Shown piece by piece: positions 21,979-32,249 of a DNA stretch of 64,000 nucleotides. Each line of letters opens with the position of its first letter. The first letter of the stretch is position 1. The notes below the pieces were generated by a model that did not search any database, had not been told where the DNA came from, and saw only the letters and a program-made list of their open reading frames with translations. This stretch comes from Glebionis coronaria (taxonomy: Eukaryota > Streptophyta > Magnoliopsida > Asterales > Asteraceae). The stretch covers positions 600,007,452-600,071,451 of the forward strand of contig CM046880.1 of the NCBI GenBank assembly GCA_025667525.1, read 5' to 3'. The position numbers and the translations under genes are program-made.

Positions 21979-23083
21979 TAGTAGGTGGTGGGAGTTTTGA
22001 GATCACGTCTATTTTTGCTTTGTCAACTTCAAGGCCGGCTCCAGACACTTTGTGTCCAATCACAATTCCTTCTTTAACCATAAAGTGACATTTTTCCCAG
22101 TTTAGCACAAGATTTGCTTCTTTGAATCGTGCAAACATTTTATCGAGATTGTTTAGACATGTGTCAAAAGAATTTCCAAAGACAGAGAAGTCGTCCATGA
22201 AGACTTCGACTGATTCTGCAATCATACACCTCTGAAAAGTGGCAGGTGCATTGCATTGACCAAAAGGCATGCGCCTATAAGCGTAAGTTCCAAATGGACA
22301 AGTAAACGTGGTTTTCTCTTGATCCATAGGGTCGATTGGGATTTGAAAGTATCCAAAAGAACCATCAAGGAAACAAAAGTATTCATTTCCTGAGAGTCTT
22401 TCTAGCATTTGATCCATAAAGGGTAAAGGAAAATGATCTTTCGCGGTTGCGTCATTTAGTTTTCGATAATCAATACAAACTCTCCTTCCAGTGATGGTTC
22501 GTGTTGGTACTAATTCGTTGTTTTCGTTGGTTACTACAGTGATACCTCCCTTTTTAGGTACACAATGAATAGGACTAACCCATGGGCTATCGGCGATTGC
22601 GTAGATTATTCTAGAGTCTAAGAGTTTAAGGATTTCTTTTTTTACAACATCTTTAATGTTAGGATTTAATCTTCGTTGTTTTTCAATAATTGGTTTCTTG
22701 TTATCCAAAAGTTGGATTTTGTGTTTGCAGAACGATGGACATATGCCAGGAATGTCAGAAGTTTTCCAAGTAAAAGCTTGTTTATGCTTCTTGAGAACTT
22801 CAATTAGATCGTCTTTGTGTTCTTCCGAAAGTTGGGATGAAATAATTACAGGGAGTAATTTTTCTTCGTGAAGAAACGCATATTCCAGATGTTCAGGAAG
22901 AGGTTTAAGTTCTAAATCTGTAAGAGGTTCTTCGACAGATTTCATAACTTTGAAATCGGTTTTGAAATTTATGGTTTCAAATGGTGTTTCGATTGTTTCG
23001 ATTGGTTCATCAATGTGGTCGGCTATGAAGGCATCAAATCCAGCAAAAAGTTCTTCGAGGATGGTTCCTTTGATAGAATACAA
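21854..23083 (-). pseudogene. pol: Athila-like reverse transcriptase
   Basis: A 409-codon frame spans the RT domain: SRIIYAIADSPWVSPIHCVPKKGG, CIDYRKLNDATAKDHFPLPFMDQML, FCFLDGSFGYFQIPI, FGTYAYRRMPFGQCNAPATFQRCM and VFMDDFSVFG, where MDD is the catalytic pair. In the second block GS replaces the usual GYSG; the first catalytic Asp (FLDG) is present. The frame is lost at the C-terminal end, where the last 15 residues are out of register with the RNase H connection. Upstream it links to protease through the usual Glu-rich spacer. Confidence 0.88.
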
Positions 23084-23239
23084 AATTTCGCTTCCTTCAT
23101 CAAGAAGAGCGTCGAAATCGGCTTCAACGATTTCTTCAATGACATCGATACTAAAACAAGTATCGTCATTAGATTACGAGTGTTTCATTGCTTCGTCGAT
23201 AGAAAAAGAAATTATATCTTCTCAACTCCAAGGTTGAGT

Positions 23240-24346
23240 TGTTTTTGCTTTACTCTAATTATAGCGTCAGCTGTGTGTAAGAAAGGTCTACCAAGAATAA
23301 GTGGTGTCTTGCTATCTTCTTCCATTTCTAAGATTACAAAGTCAACAGGAAAAACAAATTTTCCAAATGTTTTCGGCTATCCCCAGTGGGTATTGGAAAG
23401 AGCGGTCCGCGAGGCGAATGCTCATTTTTGTGGGTTTTAAAACGTTTTTAGAGAGTTTAGCATACAAAGAGTATGGCATGAGGTTGATACTTACGCCAAG
23501 ATCGGCAAAGGCATTGCAAGAATATGAGTGATGGAAAGTACATGGGATTAGGAAACTTCCAGGATCTCTCAGTTTTGGTGGTACTTTGTTTTGGACAATG
23601 GCAGAACATTCATCATTTAGAAAAGTTGAAGAAACTTCTTCAAACTTATGCTTTCTCTTGATAAGTTCTTTGATAAATTGGCCATAATTTGGCATTCCAG
23701 CCAGAACATCGACTAAAGGCATGTTAATTCGAACTTCTTGTATTAAGTCGAGGAATTTTCCATACTTAGCTTGCATCTTTTGCTTGTGTAAGCGTTGTGG
23801 GTATGGCACTTATGGTTTATATGGTTTGGGTGTTGGATTTTCAGTTGGTTTGGTATGGGTTGGTTGAGCTTCATCCTCATTATTACTATCGAATGGAATT
23901 TCGATTGGTGTAACTTGAGTAGGTTTGGTAGGTGATTTGTAAGATAAACCACTCCGTTTGAATACGGCATTTACATGCTCGTTACGAGCTTGTGGGGGTT
24001 GATATTTGTTGTTGTTTTTAGGGTTTGGGTTGGTGTTGCTTGGTAAATAACTAGAAGCGCGATTCGATTGTTTATCAGCCAAACGATCAAACTTAGCTTC
24101 AAGGTTTTGAATGGAAGCTTGGTGGTTTTTGGTCGTAGTTTCGAACTTTCTATTGAAGTCAGTGAATTTTTCTCGAACAAAAATGTTGGTTTTTCTTTGG
24201 GATTCAATAAAGTTGTCGAGTTTGGTTTCAATGTTGTTTTTGTCTTCGGTTTGAGTGGGTTTCTTTTTGTCTCGATCGTAACTTAGTTTATCATTTGATA
24301 TCCAATTATTGCGGTCGCGATTACGATAATCGTTATAAAATCGAGT
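23240..24346 (-). pseudogene. Athila-like gag C-terminus and protease
   Basis: Frames 23971-24231, 23810-24082 and 23342-23809 read consecutive parts: a Lys/Asn-rich spacer, a KPTENPTPKPYKP linker, then MPLVDVLAGMPNYGQFIKEL and CNAFADLGVSINLMPYSLYAKL. The last is the ADLG form of the aspartic protease active site used by Athila-group elements. A TGA after NIMNTFR separates it from the main gag frame and a stop follows KPYKP. Downstream, towards 23240, the protease continues in decayed frames. Confidence 0.82.
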
Positions 24347-25441
24347 TCAACGAAAGGTATTCATGATGTTGGCTTCTTCTTCCTTCGTCATGGGTGTGTC
24401 ATCATCATCACATTCACTAAAAGGATGGTTTCCTCCACAGTGTTTGCAGGTTTTGTTTTTCATCTCTTTATATTGAGTATCAATTTTAAGAGACATGGCA
24501 TCCATTCGAGCCATAATTTTCTCGGTATCGGTTGGGTTGTTTCTTTCTTCGGCAAAAGCTACGGTTTTTCGTGGGTTTTTGTTTTTGTGATTTTTGGACC
24601 AATCAAGCTTAAGCAGGACTTTGTCATCCAATAACTGGTAAACTTGGTTAGGAGTTTTGTAAATGAAAATTCCGCCCGTTGTGGCATTCAATGCATCTTG
24701 GGTAGCATCGTCAAGACCATGATAGAAAATCTTGATTATTCCTTCTTTTTTAAGTCCATGACCATGGCAGTTTCTGAGTAGTTCTTTCATTCTTAACCAT
24801 GCGTCAGTGAGAGTTTCTCGATCTTGTTGAGAAAAGCTTCGGATTTCTCCGAGGAGTTTTTCAAATAGGGAAGGAGGAAGGAATCGACTAATAAAAGCAG
24901 TTCTAAGACCTTCCCATGTTCGAATGGTTCCTTCGTTAAGTTCGTCGAGCCATGACTTGGCTTCTCCAGTCAGGGATGATGGAAACATCATGAGTTGGAC
25001 GGCTTCGGCTTGTCCTTCTCCATAGTTGAACATTTTACAACTTCCGCTTAATTCGTGGATTTGTTTGTGAGGATCGGTTTTGATTCGACCATCAAATTGG
25101 TTATTCTTGACAAGTGTTAAGTGGTTCCCTTTGATTGCAAAATCGCTTGCAATTTCAGGTAAAATGATTGCGGAGCCAGGAGTTGGTGCTACAACTCTAT
25201 CGGCTGACCACATTGGTTCATCATCTGTGTCCGACATTGGATCGTAACGGTTGATGAGTTTGGTGAGAAATAGGATTTGTGAAAGATTGTCGAAAGGTTG
25301 GTAGATTATGCGAGGTTGAGTTTGCTCGTGTCTCCTAGCTAAAGGTACACGGCGATGAAGTCTACGTAGCCTTCGGCTAAGGGTACGTTCAGCATCTGGT
25401 AACGGTGATGTTGGTGGTGTTCTGGATGAACGGGTGTGCAT
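24347..25441 (-). CDS. gag: Athila-like gag
   Basis: A 364-codon frame. After a basic N-terminus (RRLRRLHRR near residue 25), the retrotransposon gag domain covers about residues 85-275, with QLMMFPSSLTGEAKSWLDEL, AFISRFLPPSLFEKLLGEI, SFSQQDRETLTDAWLRMKELLRNC and FYHGLDDATQDALNATTGG. One CCHC-like knuckle follows near residue 335 (CKHCGGNHPFSEC). The original gag was longer; a TGA at the end cuts it from the spacer and protease. It builds the particle shell in active relatives. Confidence 0.87.
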   Translation of the reverse strand: MHTRSSRTPPTSPLPDAERTLSRRLRRLHRRVPLARRHEQTQPRIIYQPFDNLSQILFLTKLINRYDPMSDTDDEPMWSADRVVAPTPGSAIILPEIASDFAIKGNHLTLVKNNQFDGRIKTDPHKQIHELSGSCKMFNYGEGQAEAVQLMMFPSSLTGEAKSWLDELNEGTIRTWEGLRTAFISRFLPPSLFEKLLGEIRSFSQQDRETLTDAWLRMKELLRNCHGHGLKKEGIIKIFYHGLDDATQDALNATTGGIFIYKTPNQVYQLLDDKVLLKLDWSKNHKNKNPRKTVAFAEERNNPTDTEKIMARMDAMSLKIDTQYKEMKNKTCKHCGGNHPFSECDDDDTPMTKEEEANIMNTFR

Positions 25442-25472
25442 CCAATAAGGTTTTTGTTGTTTTCAGTGGAAA

Positions 25473-25540
25473 TGTGCGATGCACTTTGGCTCGCTACAGG
25501 AAGTGCGGCACACTTTTTGGTTTGTGCGGCGTGCTTTCTG
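25473..25540. repeat. GTGCGNNGCAC motif copies in Athila-like leader
   Basis: Three variants (GTGCGATGCACTT, AGTGCGGCACACTT, GTGCGGCGTGCTT) between the primer site and gag, resembling the LTR clusters. They are outside the LTR, so the motif is shared between LTR and leader. Confidence 0.6.
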
Positions 25541-25631
25541 TACTGCAGAAAAATTTTGGTTTAAAATGAGTGGCAAATGGTTCAATTTCTTCAAGGATTA
25601 TACGAATTTGGTTACAAAACAGGATTGTAAT

Positions 25632-25649
25632 TCCCCAGCAACGGCGCCA
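25632..25649 (-). other. Primer binding site of Athila-like element
   Basis: On the minus strand TGGCGCCGTTGCTGGGGA, complementary to the 3' end of aspartate tRNA with at most one difference. It lies six bases inside the right LTR. Confidence 0.85.
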
Positions 25650-25655
25650 AAAACT

Positions 25656-26777
25656 TGAGGTTCGTTTGCAAGTCTTAAATTTATATTACAAGGTATAGAC
25701 AAAAAAGGGACTAGAAGACAAACACGGGCAAGTATACCCTTTCGTTCGTAATATAGCTTTGTAGTGGTAAGCCAGGATCGTTCGCTAAGACTTAATTTCG
25801 TTTTGGTAATCAAAATAATAATTGAAGAAATAAATAGTTGAAATGATATCAATAGTAACAAATATGACTAATATGGGATAGTTCGTATAAGTTTGTGATG
25901 ATGATAATAATGATCGAGATATGTTATGTAGGTAAAGAGTGATAATCCTTTTTTGTCAAAACGGCGTTTACACAATTTACTTGGGTTTGATTCAAGACTT
26001 ACGTTTAATTAAGCGACTAAGCTCAAAACAAGTTGCCAACGAGTTCAATATTTTATCACGTTTGCAAGCGGATCTCTCCAACCAAAGATTCATGACCATA
26101 AACAAGTTCTTGAAAACTTATATTATAACAATTTGTGTTTCTCAACGCCAAACTATCGTAACAAATCAACTTAGATAAAATATGGTTTATAGAACTAGGT
26201 GGTAAAATGGTTCTACAACATTAGCTTGAAATCATATATAAAGGATCATATCATAGCATCATCACTAATTATAGTCACATACCCATATAGTCACAAATAG
26301 CTTAGCCTAACATAGTAATCAAAGTAACAATTGGAAAATAGTAAGAGAACATCATACTTACATTAGATTGAATAAACGAGTACACAAGTGTCACGATTGT
26401 ATATTCCTCCAAGAATCAAAGAGTAGAATACTCTCGTTACAAGTATCTCCCAAAAGTGGATAATACTGAAATTTTACTAAGAAAGCTAAAATACGCGAGC
26501 TATGGAGTATTGAGAGAGAAAGGTGTGTGTAAAATGAGTGGAAGTGACCTTTATTTATAGTGTTGTCTGGGGTCAAATGTGTGCCGCACTTCTCCGAAAG
26601 TGCGCCGCACTTTGGACTGAATGTGCGCCACACTTCTGAGTTTGTGCGCCGCACTTATGGGCGATCCAGAATCTTCTTTCAACAACTTTGTCTTATTTTC
26701 ATATTGAGGACCCTTCTTTGTATGTCTTCACTTTGCTCCTTAAAACTTTATATCTTCATATAAAACACAACATATCA
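25656..26777 (-). repeat. 5' LTR of Athila-like element
   Basis: About 1.12 kb, starting TGAGGTTCGTTTGCAAG in plus orientation and closely similar to 17585-18786. The outer end jumps from ACACAACATAT to CATATACAG, missing about 75 bp present in the left LTR. The exact end and target duplication are therefore uncertain. Confidence 0.8.
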
Positions 26778-27404
26778 TATACAGTGATTTTTTAAGCCTA
26801 CAGACCAGATATTCACCCCCAGGAAGATATCCTTGGGGTGGTTTCATGTAAACAGTCTCATCAAGGTCACCATATAAGAAAGCATTGTTAATGTCAAGCT
26901 TAAAAATAGGCCAAGATTGCACAATAGCAAGATTAATAAAACACCTAACAGTGACCATCCTAAAAACAGGAGCAAAGGTCTCATCATATTTTATTCCCTC
27001 TTTTTGGCCAAAACCTTGGGCAACAACCCTAGCCTTATACCTTTCAATCTCTCCACTAGACTTAAACTTAAGTTTCCAAATCTATTTACAGTCTAAAGCC
27101 TTCCTACCCCTAGGGAGCTCAACGATATCCTAAGTATCATTTTCAAGAAGGGCAGCAAGTTCAGAATTCATGGCATCAACCCAAAGAGAATTCTGAGAAG
27201 CTTCAAGAAGCTTTCTGGTTCACTCATTTTATTAAGTTGGGTTACAAAACAGAAGTTTTCTTTATCAAGTTTAGAATAGCCAACAAATTTTTCAAGACCA
27301 TACTTAACTTTTGAATTGACAAAAAAGTCATTATAATTTTTTGGGAAAACAAAAGGTCTTGAACACCTTCTCAAACCTTGACCACCCTGAGCATTTCCTT
27401 CCAT
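26778..27404 (-). pseudogene. pol: Copia RT N-terminal part (element at 16016-31432)
   Basis: Reads ILFGLMP and LNSELAALL-type text near 27150, and from 26958 IFKLDINNAFLYGDLDETVYMKPPQGY followed by YLVCRLKKSLY. This is the copia LDVxNAFLxGxLxExVYMxxPxGF block with the first catalytic Asp. It ends exactly where the Athila-like element is inserted; the other half starts at 17584. Between 26960 and 27404 stops and frameshifts occur. Confidence 0.82.
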
Positions 27405-27803
27405 GTTTTAGACATGAGGGGAAGGATTGGGATTAAATTCTAAATCCAAGTTTCCCTTAGAGTTTGCATTATCATCAAGTGTGGCAGCCTCTTCCCCATT
27501 CAAGCTGGCATCACTGGTATCATTGCCTAAGGTAATCTCTCTAGTGTCACCTAGACTTGAGGGTGAGCTACTAGCACTTGGTGACCTACTGTCACCATTA
27601 TGTTTCATTGCTCTCTCATCATCATAGGGAAGTTCAGGGTCATCAAGGTAAAAAAAGTTCAACAGATTTATGTCTTGAGAAACATTTGAATTATTATCAT
27701 TATTGAATTTACCTTTATTGAAATTAGAAGTAGAGTCTTTAAAAGGAAATATGGTCTCAAAAAATTTAACATCTCTATAAACAAAAAACATGATGCCTAT
27801 CAA
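27405..27803 (-). pseudogene. pol: Copia integrase-RT linker
   Basis: A 131-codon frame, Asp/Asn/Ser-rich, starting MIGIMFFVYRDVKFFETIFPFK, which is the VF-RDVxFxExxFP motif at the end of copia integrase. The rest is a low-complexity acidic linker with SPSASSSPSSLG. It precedes RT as expected. Confidence 0.75.
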
Positions 27804-28760
27804 GACTATAAATCCTGTATCCCTTATGAGATCTAGAATAACCCATCATGACACATTTTTCAGATCTGCTAGCAAGTTTATCATGACTATTAAAAATAGT
27901 AGAAAAACAAAGACAGCCAAACATTCTGATATGAGAGAGATTAGGACAAGTATTGTAAATCATTTCAAAATGGGTTTTTCCATCAAGCACAGAGGATGGA
28001 AATCTGTTAATAAGATAAGTAGCAGTTAGCACACATTCAGTCCAATATTTAAGAGGAATTCCCCCTGAAACATAAGGCATCTTGCAACATTTAAAAGATG
28101 TCTATGTTTCCTTTCAGCAATGCCATTCTGCTGTGGTGTATATGCACAGGAAGTTTGGGGTATGATGCCATTTTTGTCACAAAAGCTTTTGAAACTTTGA
28201 TTCACAGATTCTGAGCCATTATCACTTCTAAAAGTCTTAATAGTACTTTTAAATGGATTTTTAATCAAGTTATAAAAGTTTTGAATGTAACAGAAGACTT
28301 CATCTTTAGTTTTTATAAGAAACAACCAAACTGCCCTAGTATAATCATCCACAACAGTCAAGAAGTATTTATGGCCAGTGTGACTAGTAACCCTATAGGG
28401 ACCCCACAAATCTAAATGCACAATATCACCAAGTTTCTTAGTTTTGTGATCACTTAAAGGAAAAGGTTTCCTAGTTTGCTTAGCTCTTTGACAGATTTCA
28501 CAAAAATAAGTTTTCTCATTATTATCAATTTTTATGGTCTGTTTAAGCACATTAAGAGCATGGTCAGCAGGGTGGCCAAGTCTACAATGCCAATCATAAT
28601 GAGAAAAAGAGCAGGTAACAAGATAGTTTTGATTTTTACAATTAGTACCTTCTGTATCTAAATAGTATAAACCACCACACTGTTTACCAGTCCCCAACAC
28701 ATTTTTCAGATTCAAATCCTGATTAACAAAGAAGCACTTATTCTCATCAAAACACAACAA
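27775..28760 (-). pseudogene. pol: Copia integrase (element at 16016-31432)
   Basis: The frame 28026-28760 holds HYDWHCRLGHPADHAL and CEICQRAKQTRKPFP (HHCC zinc-binding), HLDLWGPYRV (first catalytic Asp), TFRSDNGSESVNQSF (second) and QQNGIAERKHRHLLNVAR (Glu), so all catalytic residues are present. A frameshift near 28050 leads to the frame 27775-28080 with YLINRFPSSVLDGKTHFEMIY and MFGCLCF. It is upstream of RT in normal copia order. Confidence 0.88.
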
Positions 28761-29103
28761 CTATTTTATTATCCTTAGCCAACTTATGCACAAAGATTAA
28801 AGTAACACAGTACTCAGGAATAACCAACACATCTACTAAAGTCAGACCATTAGGAAATCTAAGGTTACCAATTTTAGACATAATAGCCTCAGTACCATTT
28901 GGGTTAGCAACTTTGATTTTAAGATGAGATATGTCAAAAACATTATCAAGTTCTTTATCACAATTAGTCATGTGTTGGTTATCCCCGGAGTCAATGACCT
29001 TCCCATTATAAGTCATCCCAGTTTTAGAACTAGTGTTTGAACAATAAAACTTATTGAAGTTGTCATTAAAGACCTTGCTTGAATTAAAATATGTACCTAC
29101 CAT
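28747..29103 (-). pseudogene. pol: Copia protease (element at 16016-31432)
   Basis: A 118-codon frame with KVIDSGDNQHMTNC, the DSG catalytic motif of copia aspartic protease (here DSGDNQHMT where DSGASxHMT is usual), then KVANPNGTEAIMSKIGNLRFPNGLTLVDVLVIPEY. It matures the polyprotein. It overlaps the integrase frame by a small frameshift near 28750. Confidence 0.82.
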
Positions 29104-29111
29104 ATTGGCTT

Positions 29112-30257
29112 CTACATTCTAGTTCCATTGTTATCTTTAAACAGAGAGAGAAGAGTATCCATTTGCTCATCAGAGAACCCATTTGCACTAGTAGAACCCA
29201 CAGAATTATTAGACACACCTTTTCCTTTAAAATTTTGACCACTCCTTTTCTTCCCATGATCAAAGTCACTGGGGTACCCAGTGATCTTAAAACATCTATC
29301 AATGGTGTGACCATTATACCCATAGTTTTCACAAACTAATTCATCATTAGAGGTAAAGTTAGGTCTAATAGCATTCTGATTGTTAGGTCTAAAGCCATTA
29401 TTACCATTGTTGGGTTTGAAGTTGTTGGTTATAGGTCTCAACACATTAGCATTAGGGTTCTGGTTTCTTTGAAAGTTGTTCCTAGTGGGCCCATTAGACA
29501 AGAATGCAGAGGTCTGAGCTCTTTGGGAGGACCCAAAACTACTGCCAGAAACTATCTTGTGAGATTCCTCACTAGAAATGATGGCATAAGCTCCCTTGAC
29601 ATCAGGGAGATTCTCTCTAGACAAAATAGAACTCCTAATACTCATATAAGAATAATCCAATCCCATTAGAAATTGCATAAGCTTCAACAATTGATTATGC
29701 CTTTTAAACTCACTAGAAGCAGTACAAACACAAGCAGGTAGTTCCATCATAGCATCATATTGTTTCTACTGAGCATTCAGTTTATGATAGTAATCAGACA
29801 GATTAGAGCCATTTTGTTTTAAGGTATTAATCTTATTATGCAAGTTTAATATGAAAGATCCATCAACCTTATGATAGGTTTCCTTTAATTCTTTCCAAAC
29901 ATGTTTAGCCTTTTTTGAAAAAATCTGACCAAGGAAAAGTTCCTCATATATAGAGATAAGAATCCATCCCAAAACAACAGCATTAATCCTATCCCATTGC
30001 TTTCCCAAAACTTCATCAGTTATAGATCTTTGGTAAGTGCCATCAGTAAAACTAGTTTTATTTTTACCTTCCAAGGCAAGTAACATAGCATTAGCCCAAA
30101 CTTGATAATTTTCAGTTCCCTTAAGTTTAACAGTCACAATAGTTAAAACAGTTGAATCATTTGGGTGCAAATGCAATGGGTCACTCAAATCAAGCTTACT
30201 AATAAGTGTAACTGGATCAGTTACACTTTCAGTATCAGTATCACCATGTTCAGACAT
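29112..30257 (-). pseudogene. gag: Copia gag (element at 16016-31432)
   Basis: Two frames in order. 29766-30257 starts with a good Met at 30257 (MSEHGDTDTES) and reads the copia gag domain (LKGTENYQVWANAMLLALEGKNK, WDRINAVVLGWILISI, WKELKETYHKVDGS). It is closed by a stop after YHKLNAQ. 29112-29750 continues with QLLKLMQFLMGLDYSYMSIRSSIL, an Asn-rich spacer and a knuckle CENYGYNGHTIDRC. The knuckle's second Cys is Tyr (CENYG instead of CEHCG), so zinc binding is doubtful. Confidence 0.85.
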
Positions 30258-30956
30258 GGTGACTGGTCAACAATGGTTAAAATAAACAACTCAGTCCAAT
30301 GCCAACAAAGTTCCCAGGCTTCCAAACCACTCAAGGGTGGCAGGTCAAGGGCAAGGCAAAGGGTAAGGATCCAAATAAAGGGTAAAATAAATAACAACCA
30401 ACCCCAACAAAGAACAATAGATAAACAAGCACAACCAAAAAACAAGTAGCAGATAAAGAGAGAGTGTGAGAGGTGTTACAGAGTACGCAAAAGCACAATC
30501 GAACTATTACTCCTAGATTCACTTAGTCTAGGATGTAACATAACCTCCTAGCCACAAACCCTAATTCTCCTTCAAGGGAAAATTTGGTAAAATGACTAAA
30601 TCCAACGAACAAATCACTAAATCGACTAAAACCCGATCCGAATCACCACCAATCAAAAGATATCCCAAAGAAAAGTGAAACCCTAATTTTTTTTCTCAAG
30701 GAAAATTAGGGAAAATCACTTTAATCAGAAGATAGTAACACCAATCGAACCAATCACCGACAAAATAGTATAAGAGAGCAGATCTCATAAACCCTAATTT
30801 TTTCTCAAAAAAAATTAAGAGCCAAAACTTTGAATCAAGAAGTAATATTAACAGATCTAGCTATTTCAATAGCAGATCTTTTCAAAAAAGGTATGAATTA
30901 TCAAAAAAAACCCAAATTTTTATCAAACCCTAAAAAAATTTCATCGATTATTAACA
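30258..30956 (-). other. Copia 5' untranslated leader
   Basis: About 700 bases between the primer binding site and gag. AT-rich with repeated AAACCCTAATTTT-like runs (30680, 30790, 30925) and no plausible gene. Confidence 0.6.
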
Positions 30957-30973
30957 ACCTGGCTCTGATAACA
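30957..30973 (-). other. Primer binding site of minus-strand copia
   Basis: Minus strand reads TGTTATCAGAGCCAGG directly after the LTR, a variant of the methionine-tRNA-type TGGTATCAGAGC site. Confidence 0.75.
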
Positions 30974-31432
30974 TGTAGAAAAACATGAATCAAAGGACCT
31001 CAAAACACTTTTAACTTTATTAACCAAGATTTAAAGAACAACAGAATGAAAAATAAACTAAAGCTACCAGTGTTACTCACGTGTAGCTCTATTATTTACA
31101 TGATAATAGTTCTACAAGCAAAAACAATAAAAAGAAGAGATCAAACTAAGGTTCTGAGATCAAGAACAAAAGATAGAGCAAATGTGTGAAAAACACACAC
31201 TTAATGAAAAAACAGCCATGCAAACAATGATAGATGCTCCCATAGCTATCAAATCCCTAGTGGGGTTAATAGTCGTTGAGGCAAAGGGCTGAGAGTTTCA
31301 GCTTCATGGGCTTGAGTCCAAGGTCCAACAGCAAGACTTCTCCATTAGCAGCTTACGTCCCTGCACTTTACAATTAACACAATAAGTCCCTCAAGATTAG
31401 ATGGGTTGCTAGATTAGGTTATAATTTTAACA
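30974..31432 (-). repeat. 5' LTR of minus-strand copia element
   Basis: 459 bp, TGTAGAAAA to TTTTAACA in plus orientation, the partner of 16016-16474. CAGTT follows at 31433-31437. Confidence 0.9.
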
Positions 31433-31457
31433 CAGTTCCGTCCTCCTCTAAAAGAAG
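31433..31457 (+). pseudogene. Ribosomal protein S9 exon, 3' half
   Basis: After the second CAGTT the frame continues the exon from 15952-16015 as FRPPLKE plus one base of the next codon. It ends at a donor site (GAAG/GTAAAT, 31458). The split codon G plus CT at 52882 gives Ala and the frame continues without a break, so the exon boundaries agree. Confidence 0.8.
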
Positions 31458-31699
31458 GTAAATAGATCTTGTTTACCCTTATTGTTTTGAATATGCTTCA
31501 AACTCTGAGTTATTGATAAAAGTCCATTCGGTTTTTTAGAAGGAACGATTGGTATAATGTTGACTACATGGAGTTTGTGATTTAGTGCTAGTCATTTGTA
31601 TGTTTGTGGGGGGGATGCCGGGTGATTTCATTTTTCTTTATATTCTCATATAATAATAATTGAAGGAGGATTTAGTAGAGGTGTAAACTAGGAAGGTTA

Positions 31700-31955
31700 G
31701 GTAGGTTGTGTAACAGGTCAAAATGTCTCGTTTTTAACAGTTCCATACCGAGCTAGTTCGACCGGTGGTTATTTTTTCGTTTTCTAGTTTCGTAGATAAT
31801 CATTGTATTAGGTAAGATTGTAGTACAGGCGGGTTGCGTAGCAGGTCAAAGTGTGTCATTTTTAACACTCCTAGATAGAGCTGGGTAGCAGTCAAGGGTC
31901 ATTCAGTCGTTTTCCAGTTTCACAGATAATCATTGTATCAGGTAAGATTATAGCT
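31700..31955 (+). repeat. Two diverged tandem copies of a 120-130 bp unit
   Basis: Both copies share GGTTGNGTANCAGGTCAAA, then TTTTTAACA, CGTTTTCNAGTTTC, ANAGATAATCATTGTAT and AGGTAAGATT in the same order (about 31703-31826 and 31828-31949). They lie in the intron of the S9 relic. No coding content. Confidence 0.7.
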
Positions 31956-31988
31956 ACTACCATAATGCTAAGAGCTTAGGTGCAGTCC

Positions 31989-32110
31989 ACACCAAAATTC
32001 TGGTGTTATGAAAAAAGTGACTGTCACGTCAACAATCCACTCCATAACACCAGAACTCTATAACACCAGAATTCAGGTGGTATGTTAACACCAGATTTCT
32101 GGTGTCATAG
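31989..32110. repeat. Subterminal ACACCAGAATTCTGGTGT repeats
   Basis: Several direct and inverted copies of AACACCAGAATTC / GAATTCTGGTGTT near the left end of the Harbinger-like unit, able to pair with each other. Subterminal repeats of this kind are typical transposase-binding sites. Confidence 0.65.
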
Positions 32111-32249
32111 AGGTCCCACCATATTCTTTTTAACAAACTATTTAATAAAATTTAAATTTTCATTAATTAAAAAACATTACAAATAAATAAAAAACCTTAC
32201 AAGTAAAAAAATCCGAAAAAAACTTTCGAACTAAAATAAATTAAAAGCT

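Larger units (their letters stand above)
17585..26777 (-). mobile_element. Athila-like Ty3/gypsy retrotransposon
   Basis: Minus-strand element of about 9.2 kb inside the copia RT gene. Right LTR (5') 25656-26777, a primer site complementary to aspartate tRNA, gag, protease, RT, RNase H and integrase in gypsy order, then 1.2 kb without genes and the 3' LTR at 17585-18786. The ADLG-type protease, the integrase tail and the primer site fit the Athila group. Frames are broken by several stops and shifts. The right LTR lacks about 75 bp at its outer edge compared with the left. Confidence 0.85.
16016..31432 (-). mobile_element. Ty1/copia retrotransposon with nested Athila-like element
   Basis: Both LTRs are exactly 459 bp and the insertion is flanked by CAGTT. 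Reading the minus strand from 31432 down: 5' LTR, primer binding site, gag, zinc knuckle, protease, integrase, RT (split by a 9.2-kb gypsy element), RNase H, polypurine tract and 3' LTR, which is copia order. Without the nested element it is about 6.2 kb. The coding frame has several stops and frameshifts. The left terminus reads GG where the right reads TG, a point change at 16016 in the terminal dinucleotide. Confidence 0.9.
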
